From NCBI GenBank assembly GCA_002342205.1, contig DDPN01000116.1, positions 12,110 to 28,132 on the forward strand: DNA of 16,023 bases, given 5' to 3'. Made by a program: the position numbers and the translations under genes. Each line of letters starts with the position of its first letter. Position 1 is the first letter of the stretch. This DNA comes from Chitinophagaceae bacterium UBA2467. Its GTDB lineage: Bacteria; Bacteroidota; Bacteroidia; Chitinophagales; Chitinophagaceae. Below the pieces are notes generated by a model. The model had not been told where the DNA came from. It did not search any database and was given only the letters and a program-made list of their open reading frames with translations. Positions 1-7,701 of this stretch are shown one piece after another.

Positions 1-177
1 ATAAAAAAATCGTCGTCCAAATAGTTCAATCGAGCGTATTTTGCCAGCTGGCAAGTGCTTTAAATACTTTTGTTGAAACCAGCCCATAGAGAGACCCTGT
101 AAACGCTTGTTTCTTTTCAGCTGTAGCCGATATTTTATTCCTTTTAGGAGGTTTTGTAAAAAAGGGATGAATAACAT
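1..177 (-). CDS. N-terminal fragment of a probable FkbM-family methyltransferase (runs off left edge)
   Basis: An open frame runs from an ATG at 177 down to base 1 without a stop, giving 59 codons. The translation begins MLFIPFLQNLLKGIKYRLQ and ends KIRSIELFGRRFFY. A basic amphipathic start followed by a 'LPAGK-RS-ELFGRRFFY'-like strand resembles the region ahead of the SAM-binding domain in FkbM-type methyltransferases of Bacteroidota surface-glycan loci. That resemblance is from memory of the family, and no catalytic motif lies in the window. Diverging from the adjacent GT2 gene with a 39-base gap fits a glycan-modification cluster. A later in-frame ATG at about base 87 is an alternative start. 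It could instead be another glycan enzyme; that it is coding is more certain than its family. Confidence 0.5.
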   Translation of the reverse strand, partial: MLFIPFLQNLLKGIKYRLQLKRNKRLQGLSMGWFQQKYLKHLPAGKIRSIELFGRRFFY

Positions 178-216
178 TTTTGATAACTATCCCCTAAAAT
201 TACGAATTTAGCTCCG

Positions 217-1140
217 ATGACTCCTCTATTATCAATTTGCATACCTGCTTATGAGCGTCCAGATTTTTTAAAACGCTTGCTGGACAGTATTGCACAACAG
301 GTGTTTAAAGACTTTGAGGTAATCATAACCGATGATTCAGTTTCGCGCGATAATGAGGAGTTGTTGTTTAATACGCCCTATAAGTTTTCTATTCATTACC
401 AGCGTAACCCCAGACCATTAGGTACACCCCTAAATTGGATGGAAGGGATTAAACATGCTTCTGGTCATTGGATCAAAATAATGCATGATGATGATTACTT
501 CACTGATAAGTATGCGCTGGAAAATTTCGCGGCACAGTTAGATGAAGGAGCTGACATCCTTTTCTCCGGATATTATTCATATGACGAACGAACGCAAACC
601 AAAAAGAATAAGACAATTAGTCTATCTGCGTTTCAATCAATCAAAAGGGATCCTTATCGGCTTTTCAGTGATAATTTAATCGGTCCGCCTAGTGTTGTTT
701 TGTTTCGTAAAAGCATGCAAGAGTTATACGATTCAAAATTGAAATGGCTCGTAGACTTGGAAGCCTATGTACGCATGATGCGTCGGTATTCCTGTCGCTA
801 TATTACGCAGCCCCTGGTAACAATGAGCTATAATGACTCGCAAGTGACTAATTCTTGCTTTCGCGAACCTTCGGTAGAAATTCCTGAAGCGCTGTATTAT
901 TATAAAAAGCATGGACAGGCTACTTTTCGTAGCATAATAAGTTATGATGGATGGTGGCGTTTGATCCGTAATCTCTCTATCCGCTCTGAGGGGCAATTAA
1001 AGGAATATGCCGATGGGCAATCGGTTCCCTCATTTTTAGTTCGAATTGTCCGTTTTCAGCAGCGTATTTCGCCCGCAGTGTTAGGAGTAGGCATCTTTTC
1101 AAAAATACTTATGGGAATTTCCTATCAGTTTAATCGATAA
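217..1140 (+). CDS. GT2 family glycosyltransferase
   Basis: This 307-residue protein is a GT-A fold, family 2 glycosyltransferase, which transfers a sugar from a nucleotide-sugar donor, probably to a lipid-linked surface glycan at the inner face of the cytoplasmic membrane. The N-terminus (LLSICIPAYERPDFL, residues 4-18) is the typical first beta strand and nucleotide-binding loop. TDD at 38-40 and HDDDYF at 90-95 are the nucleotide-binding and DxD-type metal-binding positions. A W-L-V-D-L-E-A-Y segment near residues 175-185 sits where the acceptor/base region lies. No transmembrane segment is evident. No clear ribosome binding site precedes the ATG. The next GT2 gene begins one base after the stop, so the two are probably co-transcribed. 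Donor and acceptor cannot be deduced. Confidence 0.9.
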   Translation: MTPLLSICIPAYERPDFLKRLLDSIAQQVFKDFEVIITDDSVSRDNEELLFNTPYKFSIHYQRNPRPLGTPLNWMEGIKHASGHWIKIMHDDDYFTDKYALENFAAQLDEGADILFSGYYSYDERTQTKKNKTISLSAFQSIKRDPYRLFSDNLIGPPSVVLFRKSMQELYDSKLKWLVDLEAYVRMMRRYSCRYITQPLVTMSYNDSQVTNSCFREPSVEIPEALYYYKKHGQATFRSIISYDGWWRLIRNLSIRSEGQLKEYADGQSVPSFLVRIVRFQQRISPAVLGVGIFSKILMGISYQFNR

Positions 1141-1141
1141 C

Positions 1142-2023
1142 ATGGTTTCTGTCATTATCATAAACTATAATACCTTTCAGCTAACCTGTGATTGTATCTC
1201 ATCTGTATTTAAATTCACTAAAGGAGTCCCTTTTGAAATCATTTTAGTTGACAATGCATCTACAGAAAGAAATCCTTCTTACTTCTTAGAAAAATTTCCT
1301 TCGATCAAGTTAATAGAAAGTAAAAAAAATCTGGGATTTGCAGGGGGTAATAATCTAGGAATAAAACACGCGACAGGGGATACCATTTTATTATTGAATA
1401 GCGATACTCTTTTAACAGAGGACAGTATATCTCTTTCCGTCGCTCAATTGCAAAAAGATCCCTCTATTGGTGTATTAGGATGTAGACAGCTTTTTCCGGA
1501 TGGTGCTCTTCAATACTCGGCCAGAAGATTTCGTTCGATTAGTTGGGAATTATTAGATCTATTTCGATTCGTACTTTATTTCTATTCACCTAAGGCTCGT
1601 GCGCATCGTATGTTGGGCCAGTATTTTCTTCACGATGAATCATTATTTGTTGATTGGGTCAATGGTGCTTTTTTCTTATTTCCAAGGCGTCTACTCAACC
1701 AATTACCCCAGCATCAATTAGATGAACGGTTTTTTATGTACGCCGAAGATGTTTTATGGTGTGAGCAAATTAAACAAGCTGGTTATCGCATCTTTTTTTT
1801 GGCAACCACTTCTATTATTCATATTACAAGTGGAAGTACAGCCATCTCTAAGCAATTACGATTGCGCAAAGTAATGATGAAGCATGAAATGAAGATTATG
1901 GAACTTAGAAAAGGTAAGGGGCTCTATTATTATACGTTTGGGTGCATTTATTTAAGCAAAGAGTATCTTCGACTTTTCGTAAAGTGGGCCTATTTTAAAA
2001 TTACAGGGAAATTAATTCGGTAA
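1142..2023 (+). CDS. GT2 family glycosyltransferase, rhamnosyltransferase-like (WbbL type)
   Basis: This 293-residue protein is a second GT-A glycosyltransferase of the WbbL/rhamnosyltransferase-like branch. Visible motifs are VSVIIINYN (2-10), VDNAS (36-40), NLGFAGGNN (63-71), the metal-binding LLNSDT (84-89), DWVNGAFFLF (171-180) and DERFFMYAEDVLW (194-206), the last carrying the likely catalytic acidic residues. All are in the usual order and spacing, so the gene looks intact. It starts one base after the preceding GT2 gene. Its last 12 bases overlap the convergent GT4 gene. An 8-T run at 1793-1800 encodes part of IFFLA. The role is inferred to be surface polysaccharide or O-antigen assembly in the cytoplasm; the sugar specificity is unknown. 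Confidence 0.92.
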   Translation: MVSVIIINYNTFQLTCDCISSVFKFTKGVPFEIILVDNASTERNPSYFLEKFPSIKLIESKKNLGFAGGNNLGIKHATGDTILLLNSDTLLTEDSISLSVAQLQKDPSIGVLGCRQLFPDGALQYSARRFRSISWELLDLFRFVLYFYSPKARAHRMLGQYFLHDESLFVDWVNGAFFLFPRRLLNQLPQHQLDERFFMYAEDVLWCEQIKQAGYRIFFLATTSIIHITSGSTAISKQLRLRKVMMKHEMKIMELRKGKGLYYYTFGCIYLSKEYLRLFVKWAYFKITGKLIR

Positions 2024-3133
2024 AAGATCTATTGTTCGTTCAATGATTTGATTCCAATTATAGTGGTCGTAAAAGCTAGTTGGCGTTTGGAACTGATTCT
2101 CATTTTGAGTAGAAATAGCATAGATTTTCTCTGCAAAGTCAATCCAGTTTTCAACGCTGGCAACTTGTAGCATAGTACCGGTTGTTGTTGTGTCAATACC
2201 AATTGCTCCATTAATAGTTGTTACTACGGGGGTGCCTACCGCAATGGCTTCTATACTTTTTGTTTTTACGCCTCCACCTTTTTGGATAGGATTAATTAGC
2301 ACTTGTGCTGCTTTAATGTACTGCTCAATGTCCTTGACAAATCCTGCATTGATATAAGGACTTCTTTCTACTTCAGACCGAAATTTCCAACGCTTGGGTA
2401 TATCACCACCGCAAATGATAATGCGGTAGTTCACGAGTTTTTTGCGCAGTTGTGGCTCTATTTTTGAAATAATCACTTCCAAGGCCTCTCTGTTTGGTTG
2501 GTATTGCAGCGGCCCGTTAAAAAGGATTAAAAAGGTGTTTTTTTCTATTTGATGCCTTTCACAAATTATTGCTTTCGCTTCTTCTCGGTCTTTTGGATGT
2601 TCCTTCTGCGTTACCCCGTATGGAATTTCTAGGCAGTGGGCTTTCTCGATTGCCCATTTTTTGACAGCAAATTGTTTATCCTGTGAAGTGATAAAGCTAA
2701 TTCTATCTGCACCGTCAAAGGCCCATTTTTCGTACGCTTTTAAAAGGGGCCACCACCATTTTCCTAGTGATTGGAAGCGTTGGTGTTCGATATTATGGGT
2801 GTGCAGTAAAAAGGGGATACCTGTTTCTTTTTTTATTAAGTGAGCAAGCCATGCATAATAGGGGTGTTCCCAAATTAAAAAATCATATTGGTTGCGTACA
2901 ATTAATTCTTTGATGGTACCCTTTAGTGTGTAGTCTGCATATCTAAAAATTGAAGTAGAGAGTGCTGGCAACAGTCGATAGGGTGCATTGGAGACAACCT
3001 GATTATCCTCTGTTCCAATGACTGTTACTTTTGCAACACTGGCTAGTGCGTTGATCCATCCCTCAATGTAGCGATGACCACCCGAGCTGGCAGGTAGAAA
3101 TCGGTAGGGGACAATGATCAGTATCTTTTTCAT
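2012..3133 (-). CDS. GT4 family (GT-B fold) glycosyltransferase
   Basis: The protein starts MKKILIIVPYRFLP, a classic GT-B first strand, followed by SSGGHRYIEGWINAL, the glycine loop and first helix. The C-terminal donor-binding half shows FNGPLQYQPNREAL, then GGGVKTKSIEAIAVGTPVV near residues 286-306. This last segment is the GT4 donor-site region in which the Glu of SIEA contacts the nucleotide sugar. Length is about 373 residues, normal for GT4. I chose the ATG at 3133. An in-frame GTG at 3142 would add three residues and overlap the upstream stop as TAGTG. It lies directly downstream of the YfhO gene, so the two are probably one transcript. It converges on the GT2 gene with a 12-base overlap and no terminator between. 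Likely role: transfer of a sugar in surface-glycan assembly; substrate unknown. Confidence 0.9.
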   Translation of the reverse strand: MKKILIIVPYRFLPASSGGHRYIEGWINALASVAKVTVIGTEDNQVVSNAPYRLLPALSTSIFRYADYTLKGTIKELIVRNQYDFLIWEHPYYAWLAHLIKKETGIPFLLHTHNIEHQRFQSLGKWWWPLLKAYEKWAFDGADRISFITSQDKQFAVKKWAIEKAHCLEIPYGVTQKEHPKDREEAKAIICERHQIEKNTFLILFNGPLQYQPNREALEVIISKIEPQLRKKLVNYRIIICGGDIPKRWKFRSEVERSPYINAGFVKDIEQYIKAAQVLINPIQKGGGVKTKSIEAIAVGTPVVTTINGAIGIDTTTTGTMLQVASVENWIDFAEKIYAISTQNENQFQTPTSFYDHYNWNQIIERTIDLLPN

Positions 3134-3141
3134 GTTGCGCA

Positions 3142-5589
3142 CTACTCAGCTTTCTTTTTTAGGAACATTCCAATTCCACTTAGAATGACAAGCGCAATTA
3201 GGAATGAACTGGCGTACATGATTTTTGTTCCATTTTTATAGGAAGTAGGCTCAAAGACAAAACGAATTTCATGTTTTCCTTTTTGTAATGGCAGGCCTCT
3301 TAGTACATAGTTGACATTCAAATAATCTGTTTTCTGGCCGTCCACATATGCATTCCACCCCTTAGGGTAATAGATCTCACTAAAAACGGCAAATTGTTCT
3401 TGTGTGCAATTTGCCTCGTAGGTTAGGGTGTCATTATCAAATGAAGTCATGCGAATAAAGGAACTACTGTCTTTGTTAAATTGAGTAGGTCCTTGATAGG
3501 ATGCTGCTTCAATGACGGCTGAATCTTTTAAGTTGGTTTGACCAATTTGTTCTAGCGTGGCAGCTCGATTTGGAGCGGAAACTATTGATGATACTAGCCA
3601 GCAGTTTCCTAATGCTTGATCATTTTTTACAACGGATTGTTGGCCAGTGGTAGGATCGCTCACTATTACATAACGCGTATTCAGCATATTTAATATACCC
3701 TGGTTAAGACTTCCTGCGAAGTACTTTTCAATCAGGTCTTGATAGATTCTCAATTTAGCGGCGTGATAACCACCAATGGATTTGTGGAAATAAGATGTTC
3801 TTGAGTCATTGAACGTGCTGGTGGCTAAATTTAATACCCTGTAATTAGGGTCTTTGTCTGCTAAAATCTCCACATCCTGTGGAGTGGCAGAAAAGTTAGA
3901 TTGCGTGTATTCTTCTGCTGGTTGATAAGATTTTTCATCGAGATAGGCATGACTTGTTATAAGTAACTCGCCACTTGCCACAATGATGAGAAGTCCAATT
4001 GCCCAATTCATCTGGATTCTTTTACTCACAAATAGTCCGATTATTGTAGCTAGAAGACCTGTGATGACTAAAGCTCTAAGAATGCTCAAGCCAAACATAT
4101 GCTGTCTTTCTTCTATCATTCCTGCTACAATCGAACGAGCAAATTGGTCAGATCCGCTCTTGTCTGTATACGCAGCTAATACTTGCTGATCTATAGGGGC
4201 ACTGTAGTCTTGTGCCAACCAGAGTAAAAACAGAAAAGCAAATAGCCCTGCTAGGTAATACAAATTTTTCTTTGTCCACACTTCTATTTGACCTTTGAAA
4301 ATGTCCTTTAATAAAATTAGCGTCGATACTGATAAGGTTAGTTGAGGGATTGCCTGTGCCATTGAGGGTGCCCTAAACTTGTTGAATAAAGGCAAGTATT
4401 CAAATAGTAAAAGATTGAATCCCATCAGATTTTTTCCCCATGAAATAAAAATGCCAAGTAGGGTAGCAACCATTAATCCAAATCGAAGGGGTCCTTTGTT
4501 AATTATAAAACCAAGTAGCCCTAGAATGAATATCAAAACTCCTAGATAAGCTGGGCCTGCAGTATAAGGAAGGGATCCCCAATATTGCGGTAGACCTTGT
4601 GCTAATTGCTCTGCACTGGCTTCATCTATACCTGCGCCGGTTAGTTTTTTTGCTATGGCAGAACCTTCTTCAAAATTTCTACTATGCCCGCCTCCAAAAG
4701 CATTTGGGAGCAACAAGGTTAACGACTCACGTTTTCCCAAGCTGTACTCAAACGCATAGCTCGTATCTAGTCCGGTGGTTTTAGTTGTATTTACTTTACC
4801 ATCTGTAATCAAAACATCTTTGCCCCCTCTCATTGTATATCGACTATATTCTGCAGAGGTCCAAAGGATCAACGCATTACCTCCAATCGAAAGTATTGCT
4901 GCAAAAATTGTAATAGCCGCTGCAATTCCCAAGTGTTTCCATTGCCGCGATTGTATCCAGTGGATAGTGTATGCCACTGTAATTATTACAGCAATCAGTA
5001 GAAAATAATAAGTTATCTGTAAGTGATTTGCAGCAATAAGTAAATAAGCCCCAAGCGTAGTCAGGGAAAGTCCCAGCCAATAGGTTCGGTTGTAAACTAA
5101 TAACAAGCCCGCTAATAGTAATGGCATACAAGCAGTCGCGATCATTTGCGTATCATGGCCTGCCGCAATAATCACGGGATTATATGTCGAATAAGAATAT
5201 CCAATCGCAACAAGTGCACCTACTAATGGCGTGCTTCCCATAGTAAGAGCTAATATGTAAAAGAAAATACAGGCCAAGAAAAAGAAGTTCATGGGTTTAG
5301 GCAGTCCCAATGAGAATACGTTGATTAAGTTGGGAAGTATAGACTTACCCTCCATTGCAATTTGGTAATTGGGCATTCCTCCAAATAAATTGGCATTCCA
5401 AAGTGGAAAGTGGCCTTTCGCTTCTTTGTATTCAAATGCACTTTGGGCCATCCCTTTCCAGCTGACGTTATCGTGCTGGTTCAATTGATTTCCTTCCAAA
5501 GCAGGTCTGCAAAAAAGGGCTGCGGCTAGTAGAAAAATGGCAATGACTCCCAAATGGGGTAGTGATTGTTTGAAAAGCTTATTGAACAT
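3142..5589 (-). CDS. YfhO family polytopic membrane protein
   Basis: This 815-residue protein has an N-terminal helix (about 11-29), an extracytoplasmic loop with QHD (38-40) and PLWNANLFGGMP (62-73), then many hydrophobic helices to about residue 560. A soluble extracytoplasmic region follows, with FSEIYYPKGWNAYVDG (736-751) and GLPLQKGKHEIRFVFEP (765-781), and a final helix (about 790-808) before KKKAE. This layout and these motifs are those of YfhO proteins, which resemble GT-C-type glycosyltransferases. In Firmicutes, YfhO is linked to glycosylating cell-wall or lipid polymers using a lipid-linked sugar; the Bacteroidota role is not established. The next gene downstream is a GT4 glycosyltransferase, consistent with glycan decoration. 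The ATG at 5589 is the natural start, and the divergent transporter starts 56 bases away. Confidence 0.9.
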   Translation of the reverse strand: MFNKLFKQSLPHLGVIAIFLLAAALFCRPALEGNQLNQHDNVSWKGMAQSAFEYKEAKGHFPLWNANLFGGMPNYQIAMEGKSILPNLINVFSLGLPKPMNFFFLACIFFYILALTMGSTPLVGALVAIGYSYSTYNPVIIAAGHDTQMIATACMPLLLAGLLLVYNRTYWLGLSLTTLGAYLLIAANHLQITYYFLLIAVIITVAYTIHWIQSRQWKHLGIAAAITIFAAILSIGGNALILWTSAEYSRYTMRGGKDVLITDGKVNTTKTTGLDTSYAFEYSLGKRESLTLLLPNAFGGGHSRNFEEGSAIAKKLTGAGIDEASAEQLAQGLPQYWGSLPYTAGPAYLGVLIFILGLLGFIINKGPLRFGLMVATLLGIFISWGKNLMGFNLLLFEYLPLFNKFRAPSMAQAIPQLTLSVSTLILLKDIFKGQIEVWTKKNLYYLAGLFAFLFLLWLAQDYSAPIDQQVLAAYTDKSGSDQFARSIVAGMIEERQHMFGLSILRALVITGLLATIIGLFVSKRIQMNWAIGLLIIVASGELLITSHAYLDEKSYQPAEEYTQSNFSATPQDVEILADKDPNYRVLNLATSTFNDSRTSYFHKSIGGYHAAKLRIYQDLIEKYFAGSLNQGILNMLNTRYVIVSDPTTGQQSVVKNDQALGNCWLVSSIVSAPNRAATLEQIGQTNLKDSAVIEAASYQGPTQFNKDSSSFIRMTSFDNDTLTYEANCTQEQFAVFSEIYYPKGWNAYVDGQKTDYLNVNYVLRGLPLQKGKHEIRFVFEPTSYKNGTKIMYASSFLIALVILSGIGMFLKKKAE

Positions 5590-5645
5590 CTAAAAATGTT
5601 TGGAGCCAAATTAATACTATTTTCATGGAATCTTAAAAAAGGAGC

Positions 5646-6443
5646 ATGATCCATACTATTCTGCGGGATAAAAGCACTCGCCTGTTTCTGATTTTATCAG
5701 GTTTCTTCATCGCCAATGCACTGATTGCTGAGATTATCGGAGTTAAAATTTTCTCCTTGGAAAAGTCACTTGGATTTTCGCCCCTGCAGCTACAACTGCT
5801 AGGAAATACGCTTTCCTTTAATCTAACAGCGGGTGTTTTACTGTGGCCTGTTGTTTTTATACTAACAGACCTCATCAACGAATACTATGGGCAAAAGGGT
5901 GTCCGTTTTTTATCGTGGCTTACGGCCGGATTGATTGCGTTTGCTTTTTTGTTATTCACTGGCGCTATTTGGCTTGAGCCTGCTGATTTTTTTGTAACCA
6001 GTAAGCAGGGGAGTGGGGTGCCCAACATGCAGGTTGCCTATAAGAGTATTTTAGGCCAGGGAGGTTTTATTATTATTGGTTCTTTAACTGCTTTTTTAAT
6101 TGGTCAGCTGGTTGATGTGGTAGTTTTTCATCAAATTAAAAAGGTGACGGGTGAAAAATATATCTGGCTTCGTGCCACCGGCTCAACCTTGATTTCTCAG
6201 TTCATTGATAGCTTTGTAGTGTTGTTTGTTGCATTTTACATTGGTACTCGAGTCAACCAACAAGGAAATGATTTTGTATGGCCTTTTCAACTTTTTATTG
6301 CTGTTGGGCTTGTTAATTACTTGTATAAGTTTGTTGTGGCTATTGCAATGACACCTGTTATTTATGGGGTGCATTATCTGATTGAACAGTATCTCGGTCA
6401 TGAAAAAGCTGCCGAAATGAAAAATGCAGCTATGAAGGACTAA
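5646..6443 (+). CDS. yhhQ: Queuosine precursor transporter, YhhQ/VUT family
   Basis: This 265-residue integral membrane protein belongs to the VUT family (formerly DUF165). E. coli YhhQ imports the queuosine precursors preQ0 and preQ1 for tRNA modification. Motifs seen are TDLINEYYGQKGVR (74-87), LIGQLVDVVVFHQIKK (151-166) and TGSTLISQFIDS (178-189), with about six or seven hydrophobic segments. The polar residues inside these helices are the family signature. GGAG lies only one base before the ATG, closer than an effective Shine-Dalgarno, so its use is doubtful. No preQ1 riboswitch fits in the short leader. The stop overlaps the convergent Nudix gene by four bases. The family assignment is firm; the exact substrate is inferred. 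Confidence 0.9.
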   Translation: MIHTILRDKSTRLFLILSGFFIANALIAEIIGVKIFSLEKSLGFSPLQLQLLGNTLSFNLTAGVLLWPVVFILTDLINEYYGQKGVRFLSWLTAGLIAFAFLLFTGAIWLEPADFFVTSKQGSGVPNMQVAYKSILGQGGFIIIGSLTAFLIGQLVDVVVFHQIKKVTGEKYIWLRATGSTLISQFIDSFVVLFVAFYIGTRVNQQGNDFVWPFQLFIAVGLVNYLYKFVVAIAMTPVIYGVHYLIEQYLGHEKAAEMKNAAMKD

Positions 6444-6904
6444 CTTTTTTCTTTTAAAAGCTGTGCGACGATTTTATCAATGGGAAGACTAAGATCATTG
6501 GGTGAAAATAGATCCCACGCGATTCGTCGAAAAGTTTCAGTTTGCTGTGTTTGTTCGTATAACGCTAATTCAGTCTGGTTAAATTCAAAAGGTTTTTTTT
6601 CAAAAGGAATCAAAATAGGTTCCAGCGCGATTACCGAGTAATATATAGATACTATCTGGTGAGAAGGATTAAAAGCTGAGCGCTGAAAATAATCAGTAGT
6701 ATAGATGTGCTCATTGACTTGCACACTTAGATTCATCTCTTCTTTAAATTCTCGAACCAAGCAATCGCGAGTTCCTTCGCCAAATTCCAATCCCCCGCCT
6801 GGAAACTTCGTGAAAAGACTGCCTCTTATTTTTTCATCGCTAACAATGACATGGTTTTGCTCATCTTTCAAAATGCCGTAGACCCGAATTGTGAATGCAC
6901 TCAT
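6440..6904 (-). CDS. Nudix hydrolase
   Basis: This 154-residue single-domain protein hydrolyses a nucleoside diphosphate linked to another moiety. The Nudix box runs from G37 through E43, R51-E52 and E55-E56, matching the G-x5-E-x7-R-E-U-x-E-E spacing. The usual Gly two residues after the second Glu is Asn58 (EEMNL). The catalytic and metal-binding Arg/Glu residues are intact, so activity is expected. The N-terminal strand IRVYGILKDEQNHVIVSDE and the GSLFTKFPGGGLEFGEG loop are typical. Its ATG overlaps the dapF stop as ATGA, so it is the last gene of a coupled three-gene operon with dapF and a nucleoside phosphorylase. A nucleotide substrate would suit the phosphorylase neighbour, but that is inference. 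It could be a housecleaning enzyme. Confidence 0.92.
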   Translation of the reverse strand: MSAFTIRVYGILKDEQNHVIVSDEKIRGSLFTKFPGGGLEFGEGTRDCLVREFKEEMNLSVQVNEHIYTTDYFQRSAFNPSHQIVSIYYSVIALEPILIPFEKKPFEFNQTELALYEQTQQTETFRRIAWDLFSPNDLSLPIDKIVAQLLKEKS

Positions 6905-7701
6905 TTCCTGAATATTTCAAGATCCAGTTTGGCTTCAAAAACCTTCTTTGCAGGACCACATAGCCAAATATTTTGAAATTGCTGATCACCTACTCTGTCA
7001 TATTCGATTTGAAGTATACCTCCTTTAGTCTTAACATGCACATCATTAAAACCATTCTCATTATGATAACAGATGAGTGCCGCAGCTGTTGCACCTGTTC
7101 CACAGGAGAGAGTTTCATTTTCAACGCCCCTCTCATAGGTACGAATTTGTACCACTTGCTCATCTTTTTCTAATTCAATAAAATTGACATTAATGCCTTG
7201 AGCCGCAAACTCTTTACTATAACGGATTGCTCTGCCCTTGGTTACCATATCCTCTTGCTGTAGGTCACGTACAAAACGAATTAAATGTGGAGAGCCGGTG
7301 TTTACAATAAAATCTTCTTTATGTTTTCTTATTTCATGTACATCTTTCATTTTTAGTGCAATAATTCCATTTGTGCGGATAATTGATTCATGTGGTCCGT
7401 CCGCTGCACTAAAGTGGTAGATTTCTTTTTTTATTCCAGCATGTAGGGCAAATAGGGTAATGCATCTTCCACCATTCCCACACATGCTTCCTTCTTTGCC
7501 ATCTGCATTATAATACTTCATTTCAAAGTCATATCCTTCTTTTTCTTGTAGTAGCATCAGGCCATCTGCGCCAATGCCAAAGTGACGATCACAAAGTTGA
7601 TGGATGGTTTCAGTTGAAAGGCCATTTAGTTCGCCCTTTCGATTGTCTGCAATGATGAAATCATTGCCTGTCCCTTGGTATTTATGAAAAAGTGTTGTCA
7701 T
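6901..7701 (-). CDS. dapF: Diaminopimelate epimerase
   Basis: The enzyme interconverts LL- and meso-diaminopimelate in the cytoplasm, the penultimate step to lysine and the source of the peptidoglycan cross-linking residue. Hallmarks are FHKYQGTGNDF (5-15), GADGLM (44-49), NADGKEGSMCGNGGRC (65-80) with catalytic Cys74, and ERGVENETLSCGTGATA (190-206) with the second catalytic Cys200. At 266 residues it is a normal full-length protein made of two pseudo-symmetric halves. It starts on the last base of the upstream phosphorylase stop (TAATG) and ends within the Nudix start (ATGA), so translation of all three is probably coupled. No other lysine gene is in the window. Confidence 0.97.
   Translation of the reverse strand: MTTLFHKYQGTGNDFIIADNRKGELNGLSTETIHQLCDRHFGIGADGLMLLQEKEGYDFEMKYYNADGKEGSMCGNGGRCITLFALHAGIKKEIYHFSAADGPHESIIRTNGIIALKMKDVHEIRKHKEDFIVNTGSPHLIRFVRDLQQEDMVTKGRAIRYSKEFAAQGINVNFIELEKDEQVVQIRTYERGVENETLSCGTGATAAALICYHNENGFNDVHVKTKGGILQIEYDRVGDQQFQNIWLCGPAKKVFEAKLDLEIFRK

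Noticed and set aside
41..54. Perfect 14-base palindrome TTGCCAGCTGGCAA
   Set aside because: It lies inside the probable methyltransferase coding frame (Leu-Pro-Ala-Gly codons) and about one such palindrome is expected by chance in a window of this size.
1793..1800. Run of eight T in a glycosyltransferase gene, possible phase-variation tract
   Set aside because: The frame is intact and eight T bases are not unusual in AT-rich DNA; nothing else suggests phase switching.
2661..2843. Plus-strand open frame of 60 codons opposite the GT4 gene
   Set aside because: Shadow of the conserved glycosyltransferase frame; no supporting signal.
3134..3142. GTG start at 3142 for the GT4 gene, overlapping the YfhO stop as TAGTG
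   Set aside because: The ATG at 3133 gives the usual MKKILIIVPYR start and is preferred, though coupling through TAGTG remains possible.
5590..5645. Possible promoter (TTAATTTG on the minus strand) or riboswitch between the YfhO and yhhQ genes
   Set aside because: The -7-like element has a mismatch and only a poor -33 partner, and the 56-base gap shows no preQ1-type fold. A promoter must be somewhere here, but I cannot place it.
5633..5878. Minus-strand open frame of 81 codons over the start of the transporter gene
   Set aside because: It is antisense to the conserved VUT-family protein and covers the divergent promoter gap; the translation shows no protein-like pattern.
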